From NCBI RefSeq assembly GCF_000980895.1, contig NZ_LAZX01000094.1:868001-932000 (forward strand): DNA of 64,000 bases, read 5' to 3'. A model generated the notes under the pieces. It did not search any database. It saw nothing but the letters and a program-made list of their open reading frames with translations, and was not told the DNA's origin. The position numbers and the translations under genes are program-made. Origin of the DNA: Sphingomonas sp. Ag1 (lineage in GTDB: Bacteria > Pseudomonadota > Alphaproteobacteria > Sphingomonadales > Sphingomonadaceae). This document shows, piece after piece, positions 55,879 to 64,000 of this stretch (position 1 is its first letter; each line of letters begins with the position of its first letter).

Positions 55879-55882
<4 letters not shown>
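52675..55882 (-). pseudogene. Hybrid multi-PAS histidine kinase split by a frameshift
   Basis: The 5' frame (55882 to 54830) encodes GAF (EVAELVAAICEAPIAVVNFI) and PAS (FAIIAMDLGGIIVEWSHGAE) domains and breaks within a further PAS domain at CRLYGMDE. The next frame continues that domain (NVHPARVFEDLVISEDRHLV) and adds two more PAS domains, the HisKA/HATPase (GGIAHDFNNMLTGVIGSLDL; NARDAMPDGGKL; GLGLSMIYGFARQAGG) and a receiver (LLISDVGLPGLNG). One extra base near 54855-54870 explains the split. If corrected it would be about 1070 residues. It overlaps the upstream kinase as ATGA. Confidence 0.8.
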
Positions 55883-58716
<2,834 letters not shown>

Positions 58717-58717
58717 G

Positions 58718-58903
58718 TCAGTTCGCTGAGGCGACAACCATGGTGACAGGCGATTGCGACGCGGGCTCATGCTTGCGCAACAGCCTCACCGCAGAGCGCA
58801 CGACCTCGCTGGCGCTGTTGTAGTCACCGGCGGAAACCCGCGCGTCGATATAGGCATCGAGTTCTGGGGTCAGGGATACGTTACGGGTTTGCCGGATAGC
58901 CAT
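58718..58903 (-). CDS. ParD-like antitoxin, orphan
   Basis: 61 residues. MAIRQTRNVSLTPELDAYID and then ARVSAGDYNSASEVVRSAVR are the ribbon-helix-helix domain of ParD/CopG antitoxins. The usual toxin-binding C-terminal tail is replaced by KHEPASQSPVTMVVASAN, and no ParE toxin gene follows. Instead the hybrid kinase starts 1 bp after its stop. It may now act as a repressor of the kinase operon. Confidence 0.75.
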   Translation of the reverse strand: MAIRQTRNVSLTPELDAYIDARVSAGDYNSASEVVRSAVRLLRKHEPASQSPVTMVVASAN

Positions 58904-59046
58904 GTCACGCCCTCAGGCAGAAGCCTAGTTGTGTCAATCTTTGTTATGGGCGCTCCGGGAAGTGGGTCTCGACAGCGTCCACTTCCGATGTGCAACAACC
59001 TTTCCAGGCGCTAAATGCGCTAGCAGGCTCGTAGGAGGTAGGATCG

Positions 59047-59247
59047 ATGCTCACCGACCTTGAGACACTGGCAGCGGACATTGCCCACCTCTCGCGAGCT
59101 TGCGCTGAGCTGGAGGGAACGGACGCCGCGCTGCTGATCGGGCAGATAGTCGGGCATCTCCGTTTCGCCCTTGAGGAGCTCGCCGATCGGGAGGGCATGC
59201 TTCCAGACACTCTGCCGTGGTGGACGCAGTGGTCCCAAATGCGGTGA
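59047..59247 (+). CDS. Small hypothetical protein
   Basis: 66 residues behind AGGAGG with an ideal distance. It is a helical protein (LTDLETLAADIAHLSRACAE, then LIGQIVGHLRFALEELADRE) ending WWTQWSQMR. No family is known to me. The strong Shine-Dalgarno makes it likely real. It diverges from the ParD-kinase operon, with 143 bp between. Confidence 0.6.
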   Translation: MLTDLETLAADIAHLSRACAELEGTDAALLIGQIVGHLRFALEELADREGMLPDTLPWWTQWSQMR

Positions 59248-59330
59248 TGTCGCGACAGCACGGGTTTATTCGCGGCGGCCGCAACTTGGGACCGCGATAA
59301 ACAAACGTCTTCCGTCTCTCTGCTCCAAGC

Positions 59331-59567
59331 CTATGCGGCAGAAATCCTGTGTTCGAAATCGCCACGCTCGTGATCGTGCACAAGTTTGGAGAGAGATGGC
59401 TCATCCATCTCAGCAAGTACCTCGGACAGCGTTTCTCCCGGCTGCGCACCGGATGCGAACGACGAACCGTAGATCTTGCGCAGGGTGCTTACTAACGTGT
59501 TGCCGTGCTTGCGGCTGATCTCGTCGTTCTTGTCGCGATGGCGACCGTGGAGACCCGGCTGTTGCAT
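59331..59567 (-). CDS. Small hypothetical stress-type protein
   Basis: 78 residues from the ATG at 59567 behind GCAGGAG; the longer frame to 59633 lacks a good site. The sequence ISRKHGNTLVSTLRKIYGSS and LSEVLAEMDEPSLSKLVHDH is compact and charged. Similar short proteins occur in sphingomonads, but no function is known to me. A GGAAC-N17-AGTT promoter-like sequence lies 26 bp upstream. Confidence 0.6.
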   Translation of the reverse strand: MQQPGLHGRHRDKNDEISRKHGNTLVSTLRKIYGSSFASGAQPGETLSEVLAEMDEPSLSKLVHDHERGDFEHRISAA

Positions 59568-59592
59568 CGTTAAACTCCTGCTTTCCGATGCG

Positions 59593-59618
59593 AACTGGCG
59601 GATGCCGCTTCCCGTTCC
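59593..59618 (-). promoter_or_regulatory. Candidate EcfG-type (general stress) promoter
   Basis: On the minus strand GGAAC (59618-59614), a 17-nt spacer and AGTT (59596-59593). The alphaproteobacterial EcfG consensus is GGAAC-N16/17-CGTT, so eight of nine positions match. It is placed 26 bp before the small gene at 59567. Confidence 0.4.
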
Positions 59619-59629
59619 AATGTTTGCCG

Positions 59630-60034
59630 TCATGACCCGGTTTGGTCGCCGGAATGACCTTGATCCTTATCAGCGTCGGCCGGCTTCACGGCCTTCTGCC
59701 AGGGCCAGCGCCCCTCGATTTCCACCTCGAGGGAGAAGCTGAGAAACGTCCGGATGAGCACGATGCCAGCAAGCACGATCAGGCTGTGAACGGTCGGTTC
59801 GACGGCAACGGTGTTGATGATGTCGGCCGCGACCAGGAACTCCAGCCCGAGCAGAATCGAGCGACCGAGGTTGGAGCGGAACGCCGCGACCAGGGTCTCC
59901 CGGGGCGCGCCGCCCTTCGCCATCCTAGACAGGAAAACAGCTAAGGCACCGAAGGAACCCGCTACGATGATGGCGATGCCGACGATCTCGACAACTCGGG
60001 TGACGAGATGAATCCAATCCCCTTCGCTGGTCAT
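59630..60034 (-). CDS. DUF1622 membrane protein
   Basis: 134 residues with three hydrophobic segments (VEIVGIAIIVAGSFGALAVF; LLGLEFLVAADIINTVAV; LIVLAGIVLIRTFLSFSLEV) and FRSNLGRSILLGLEFLVAAD, the DUF1622 pattern. Its cytoplasmic tail is acidic. It is a common inner-membrane protein of unknown function. Single gene. Confidence 0.88.
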   Translation of the reverse strand: MTSEGDWIHLVTRVVEIVGIAIIVAGSFGALAVFLSRMAKGGAPRETLVAAFRSNLGRSILLGLEFLVAADIINTVAVEPTVHSLIVLAGIVLIRTFLSFSLEVEIEGRWPWQKAVKPADADKDQGHSGDQTGS

Positions 60035-60779
60035 TACGCGGTCCTAAAAAGCGGGTGCATGGCAACTAGAATATAAGCTCGGTGTTCTTCCGCGAGGTGA
60101 TTCTCAAACGATAACTCGAACGCAGCGCGATGGATCACCTACGAATACGGGATTAACGCGCCCGCTGCCCGGTGTTCGAGCCGCCCCTACCGCGGGCCAA
60201 CGTTCATCAACCCATTTCGGGAAACAATATGCAGGAGAGCTCCGCCTACGGCGGCTATCTACATTAAGGTGCCGATAGCTGCCGGGCAGAAAAGTCCCCA
60301 ATCTCAGTCATTCCGCGGTACTGGCAAGGCGTTTCCAAGCGATCCGTCCGCTCATATGAGCGAGCGGCAGGTCTCGGGCAGCGGGAAGGGGCGCGTGAAT
60401 GACCGGGTATGCGTCGAAGCGGACGGTTCGCGGCGAGGTTGCGCAGCGCCGACGGGCGCTTCACGGCAGCGCTCGCGTATGCTTGTTAGATCCTGGCGCC
60501 AGATCGCTTGTCGCGAATGTGCCGACGTTGGAGCGGCACCAACCACGATCTGGGGATCGCATTGGTACTCGCAACACTATGGCTGGCGACGCGAGGAACA
60601 GGTAGCCTGAGTGGTCGCCCCTCCCCGCGCAACCTTGCAAGTATCGGTCGGAGATCACAGCGCCACGGCTACGAAGCCCGATGCTTGATCAGTACTCACG
60701 TGAGACAGAGGCGTGAGATGAAATACTTTTCAATTCTACCGACGTTCGAAAACCTGTCAAGCCCTCATGCGCGCGTTAT
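60035..60779. other. Long intergenic region without confident gene
   Basis: Frames on both strands are short, Arg/Ser-rich and unlike proteins. AT-rich patches near 60060-60110 and 60720-60750 could hold promoters for the flanking genes, but I cannot fix one. Confidence 0.4.
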
Positions 60780-60821
60780 CGGGCGCTGCGAAGGCAGCGC
60801 CCGCGTCGCCTGCAGGCGACG
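60780..60821 (+). other. Tandem perfect hairpins
   Basis: CGGGCGCTGC-GAAG-GCAGCGCCCG (60780-60803) is a 10-bp perfect stem with a tetraloop. CGTCGCC-TGCA-GGCGACG (60804-60821) follows without a gap. No T-run follows. They lie about 95 bp upstream of the ATG at 60915. A structured leader or a protein-binding repeat pair is possible. Confidence 0.6.
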
Positions 60822-60914
60822 GACGAAGGCGTCTGGATGACGCGAACGGGGATCATCCGAGGGATGAAAACCGGGACGGCAACCAGTGCCGAAGTTGATA
60901 TCAGGATATCAAAA

Positions 60915-61922
60915 ATGTCGAACGAGTTCGAATTTTTTCAGCCGATGGCTGTTGCAAACGCGGTGCACACGTTCTCGGAGATGCTCGAGGAGGCGTTGGC
61001 TTCGCTGAAGCACAACGATCTGCTCGCGCCGTATCCCGAAGACTATCGTGTGCGCGCGCTTGCTGAAGGCGACCTCGGCCTCGAGGTGGATCTGCACCTC
61101 GCTCCCGGCGGGCATCAGCGGATCGTCGTGGCGTTCACGCCCAACCAAGCCGAGCTGCGCGACAGCGTGGACGAGGTGCGCTCGCGCCTGGCGGAGGTGC
61201 TTGCACGCCTCGACGATGCGCTCGCGCTGCGCGCAGCCGCCGAGAAGGATGCGCGCGCGCGCCTGCGCCGCCTGGCTCGATCCGGCGTTCGCGGCCGCGT
61301 GATCGAGGCTCGGTTGAGCCCGATCGATCTGCCGTCGGCGTTCGGCCTCGGCCGGGTTGAGATCGTCGTCGAAGGCGAAGCGTGCAACATGCTGCGTCCC
61401 TTCCGGGATCAGTGGCACGTGAACTCGCTCGAGGACGTCGCCGAAGACGTCGCGCGATTCCGCGATCGGCAACGTGGTCGGAGCGCAGCGCGCGACGCCG
61501 CGCTCGCCGTCGGCGCGATCGGTTTTGTCGATCCGCTCGCGCTCGTGGCGCTGGACCGGATTCCGCAGGGCCGCCAGGCTGCGCTGCGGACGATCGCCCG
61601 TACGCTCGAGCAGAGCTGGTACGGCGCTGGTGTGCGCGGCGAGCGCGGTCACGTTGGCCTTTTCTGGGCTGACGGGATCGTGCGCGGTGTCGCCGACCTC
61701 GGCGGCGGCGTCGAGCTTTCGGGCGAGCACGTGATCCTGCGGGACACGGCCGTCGATGCCACATCGGCCGGCCGGGCCGCTGGCGAGTTCTCGCGGCACC
61801 CGCTGCTTCAGGACGCCGTGATTGCGGCGGTTTTCAACTCCTGGCAGGGGTGCGCGATGGTGAAACTCGCCTGTTCCCCGATCCCGTTCACGGCGAACGG
61901 GGAACTCCTCGGGTCCTGCTGA
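60915..61922 (+). CDS. Hypothetical protein at the right end of the island
   Basis: 335 residues from the ATG at 60915 (MSNEFEFFQPMAVANAVHTF), which has AGGA eight bases upstream; the ATG at 60867 lacks a proper site. Features include a helical region (LRDSVDEVRSRLAEVLARLD), a possible DNA-interacting Arg-rich helix (ARARLRRLARSGVRGRVIEA) and a beta-rich end. No family is recognised. It lies 135 bp before the right arm sites and is thus the last island gene. Confidence 0.55.
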   Translation: MSNEFEFFQPMAVANAVHTFSEMLEEALASLKHNDLLAPYPEDYRVRALAEGDLGLEVDLHLAPGGHQRIVVAFTPNQAELRDSVDEVRSRLAEVLARLDDALALRAAAEKDARARLRRLARSGVRGRVIEARLSPIDLPSAFGLGRVEIVVEGEACNMLRPFRDQWHVNSLEDVAEDVARFRDRQRGRSAARDAALAVGAIGFVDPLALVALDRIPQGRQAALRTIARTLEQSWYGAGVRGERGHVGLFWADGIVRGVADLGGGVELSGEHVILRDTAVDATSAGRAAGEFSRHPLLQDAVIAAVFNSWQGCAMVKLACSPIPFTANGELLGSC

Positions 61923-62056
61923 CACGTTGCGCGCCGTCCCAACCAAGGCGGCGCGCCCTGCCCGACCTACACCCGGTGCTCACGTTGGCAGATCGGCTCC
62001 GTCCCCGCCGGTTCTTTACGGAATGCTACGCTACACCTAAATAGAGCCAGCAAACT

Positions 62057-62153
62057 GGTACAGCGAACAGGTACAGCCAGGCAGCGTGCTATTCGGAAAC
62101 GCGCCAAAAGCGGCGATTTTCTGAGTAGGTCACCCCTCCCGTAGGGGTCACCA
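62057..62153 (+). other. attR with paired arm sites
   Basis: GGTACAGCGA (62057-62066) and GGTACAGCCA (62070-62079) are spaced 13 bp apart start-to-start. CGGAAACGCGC is at 62094-62104 and the 17-bp core at 62137-62153. The sequence just before the core differs from the tRNA, so this end carries only the tRNA fragment, as expected for attR. Confidence 0.8.
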
Positions 62154-62474
62154 GCGCACAGCCTCCGGGCGTGCCACGCTGCCGGTGCAAGGCGTCTCCC
62201 GCCGCCGATCAAGATCAACCGCATCACGGCGTCTCCCGCCGCAAGCGGTATCCAACAGAGCTCGCCGGATTTTCTCATCCGTATCGGGCGAGAAGACCGA
62301 CCTGCAACCTTGCCGACCGCAGGTGACCGTGCTGCAACCCGGCGACGATTGACCAAGGGGGGACTTCATGCGGTGGCTTGACGCGCGCGACGAAACGACT
62401 GGGAGGAATAATCCCGCCTACCCCGACAAGCTGTTCGCTGCCCTCGGCGCCCGTGGTCTATGCGCGAGTCGGCG
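62154..62474. other. Chromosomal flank after attR, no gene seen
   Basis: GGCGTCTCCCGCCG occurs twice (about 62197 and 62226). No coding frame with a recognisable domain is present. This should be the original sequence downstream of tRNA-Glu. Confidence 0.45.
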
Positions 62475-63158
62475 ATGGTGAGTCTCGCTGCGCCCACGAC
62501 TCGCGCCGACAAGGAGATCGAGGCAGAGATCGATGGCTCATCCTACCGGCGAAGGCGGCTCCAGCGCTTTGTCGATCATATGGAACGGCACTGTCTGACG
62601 GATGGGCGACAGATCCGGGTGCTCGATCTGGGCGGGTCAAAGGCCTATTGGCAGACGACCAGACCAGTCTGGGAACGGCTCGATCTCGATATCACCATCG
62701 TCAACCTGGGCGCCCCGACACTGGATGACGGATGTTATCACCTGCGCCCCGGCGACGCCTGCCACATGGCAGATCATCCCGCGAACACGTTCGACATCGT
62801 CCATTCGAACAGCGTGATCGAGCATGTCGGTCACTGGCGCGAGATGACGGCAATGGCTGCGGAAGTCCGCCGCCTCGCCCCACACTATTTTGTTCAAACC
62901 CCGAACATGTGGTTCCCGCTGGAGCCGCATTTCCGCACCCTCGGGTTTCACTGGTTGCCGGAGGCGTTGCGAATGGAACTGCTGATGCGCCGCGGCTTTG
63001 GCTTTCGCGCCCGCCAGGACAACGTGGGTGCAGCGATCGCGAACGTGCAGTCCGTCAACCTCCTGACCGCACGACAAATGCAGCATCTCTTTCCCGATGC
63101 CGTCATCGAGCGCGAACGCGTTATGGGGCTGACCAAGTCACTGATCGCCATTCGCTGA
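62475..63158 (+). CDS. Class I SAM-dependent methyltransferase
   Basis: 227 residues from the ATG at 62475. Motif I is IRVLDLGGSKAYWQTT, followed by ITIVNLGAPTLDDG, DACHMADHPANTFDIVHSNS and VIEHVGHWREMTAMAAEVRR, the Methyltransf_11 pattern. The C-terminal QTPNMWFPLEPHFRTLGFHW resembles methylases acting on lipid or sugar substrates. The substrate is unknown. Single gene. Confidence 0.8.
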   Translation: MVSLAAPTTRADKEIEAEIDGSSYRRRRLQRFVDHMERHCLTDGRQIRVLDLGGSKAYWQTTRPVWERLDLDITIVNLGAPTLDDGCYHLRPGDACHMADHPANTFDIVHSNSVIEHVGHWREMTAMAAEVRRLAPHYFVQTPNMWFPLEPHFRTLGFHWLPEALRMELLMRRGFGFRARQDNVGAAIANVQSVNLLTARQMQHLFPDAVIERERVMGLTKSLIAIR

Positions 63159-63223
63159 CGCCCGGCGGCGCGCGTCAGCGCCCTTCATTTCCTTGTCGGC
63201 GAGCGCACCAGAACGTGAGCCCG

Positions 63224-63604
63224 CTACCCCGCAAACGCCTTCAGGATCGGGCACGGCCCGGCATTGCCCGAGGCGCAGTCGCGCTCCAACTCGCTCAGCC
63301 AGTTGCGCGCCGCCTGCAGGTCCGCGATCGGGCGATCCAACTCGGCAATCCGCTCCTCCGCCAGCGCCCGGGCACGCGCCCGGTCCTGTGCAGCGTCCAA
63401 CGCCAGCAATTCCCCGATCTGCTCCAGTGAGAAACCGGCACCCTGCGCCGCGCGAATGAAGCGCAATCGCCGCACATCTTCGCCGTCATAGCGTCGCACG
63501 CCGTTGGCGGGCCGCTCGGGCTCGCTCAGCAGTCCGCGGCGCTGATAATAACGGATCGTCTCGACCCCGACGCCGCCCTCGCGCGCCAGTCCGGCAATCG
63601 TCAT
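63224..63604 (-). CDS. MerR-family regulator
   Basis: 126 residues from MTIAGLAREGGVGVETIRYY at 63604; the ATG at 63613 would add three residues. The winged helix includes QRRGLLSEPERPANGVRRYD, then the dimerisation helix and a C-terminal Cys pair in DCASGNAGPCPILKAF, similar to metal- or thiol-sensing MerR members. It is divergent from a glutaredoxin-like gene whose promoter has the 19-bp spacer typical of MerR control. Confidence 0.88.
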   Translation of the reverse strand: MTIAGLAREGGVGVETIRYYQRRGLLSEPERPANGVRRYDGEDVRRLRFIRAAQGAGFSLEQIGELLALDAAQDRARARALAEERIAELDRPIADLQAARNWLSELERDCASGNAGPCPILKAFAG

Positions 63605-63626
63605 CGATCCCATGCCTGCCACCCCA

Positions 63627-63657
63627 TTGACTCCGTACCATAGTACAGAACCTATAT
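63627..63657 (+). promoter_or_regulatory. MerR-type promoter with 19-bp spacer
   Basis: -35 TTGACT (63627-63632), 19-nt spacer, -10 CTATAT (63652-63657). A dyad GTAC-CATA-GTAC (63635-63646) lies within the spacer. MerR regulators untwist such over-long spacers to activate transcription. It faces the gene at 63704. Confidence 0.8.
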
Positions 63658-63703
63658 CGGCCTCCGAACGCACCGAACAAGGACCGGCGCGTAAGGAGCT
63701 TCA

Positions 63704-64000
63704 ATGACCATGCGGCGCGACAAGACAGCCGTTCTATACCGGATGGTGCTGCCCGACCATCTGTGCCCCTCCGGCCTGAAGTTGAAATGGCGGCTGGAAC
63801 GTCATGGCTATGTCGTCGAGGATCGCCCGCTGCGCACCCGCGCGGAGGTGGACGCGTTCAAGGCGGCGCACGGCGTACAGACCACGCCGCAGACCTTCAT
63901 CGACGGGCAGCGCATCGGCGGCAACGACGATCTGACACGCTTCCTGGGCAAGCGGATGCCCGCGCCGGGAGAGACCAGCTACCGCCCGGTGATCGCGGTC
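63704..64000 (+). CDS. Glutaredoxin-like protein, partial at window end
   Basis: Ninety-nine codons are visible, starting MTMRRDKTAVLYRMVLPDHL. The active site reads LCPSGLKLKWRLERHGY (Cys-Pro-Ser-Gly), and TTPQTFIDGQRIGGNDDL is the glutaredoxin GSH-binding region. The continuation SYRPVIAV suggests a following membrane domain (MauE/DoxX-type fusions are known), but it is outside the window. It is probably controlled by the divergent MerR protein. Confidence 0.8.
   Translation, partial: MTMRRDKTAVLYRMVLPDHLCPSGLKLKWRLERHGYVVEDRPLRTRAEVDAFKAAHGVQTTPQTFIDGQRIGGNDDLTRFLGKRMPAPGETSYRPVIAV

Noticed and set aside
62120..62153. Terminator hairpin at attR (ACCCCT...AGGGGT)
   Set aside because: The short inverted repeat is part of the tRNA-derived att sequence and lacks a T-run.

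Overview
The window looks like the chromosome of a GC-rich alphaproteobacterium of the sphingomonad type. This is inferred from protein families and gene order (ilvE/marR, dxs with Zur, class II DAHP synthase, CYP153 with its ferredoxin, HWE-type kinases, a possible EcfG-type promoter); no database search was possible. A short core of housekeeping genes sits between two integrated elements, each next to a tRNA gene.

Layout. (1) About 1-10925: the right part of an element integrated at tRNA-Gln(TTG). It holds a tyrosine integrase beside the tRNA, an HNH nuclease, a MobA/MobL relaxase with an oriT-like hairpin upstream, a minus-strand operon (HUH-motif protein, AAA+ ATPase, unknown proteins) and a decayed left part (truncated Fic gene, IS5-like remnant). 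Its other end lies outside the window. (2) 10926-21757: core chromosome with tRNA-Gln, ilvE, marR, proC, ybjN, ubiK-like, tspO, tlyA, an RBBP9-type hydrolase, dxs with a coupled micro-ORF, zur, an SDR, class II aroG and tRNA-Glu(CTC). (3) 21741-62153: a composite island of about 40.4 kb in tRNA-Glu, bounded by a 17-bp direct repeat and by paired GGTACAGC arm motifs at both ends. (4) 62154-64000: chromosome again, with a methyltransferase, a MerR regulator and a glutaredoxin-like gene that runs off the end.

Inside the island: integrase; a scarred zone of truncated genes; a second cluster (27.9-31.5 kb) with relatives of two genes of the tRNA-Gln element; a DNA adenine methylase-like gene; an oxygen/NO module (flavohemoglobin, FixJ, heme-PAS FixL, alternative oxidase, degenerate receiver, group III truncated hemoglobin, DUF1971, HPP membrane protein); an HTH-MscS chimera; CYP153 with ferredoxin; an IS3-family element with a deletion scar; and a stress-signalling block (HWE kinase, envelope stress operon, PAS-LuxR regulator, two multi-PAS hybrid kinases with an orphan ParD).

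The best candidates for something not yet described are: (a) an approximately 70-bp leader with a hairpin that covers the Shine-Dalgarno sequence, present in front of two unrelated genes at 23.9 and 32.4 kb; (b) a promoter/operator module shared by the flavohemoglobin and alternative oxidase genes; (c) a family of small HUH-motif proteins with a fixed partner, present in both elements.
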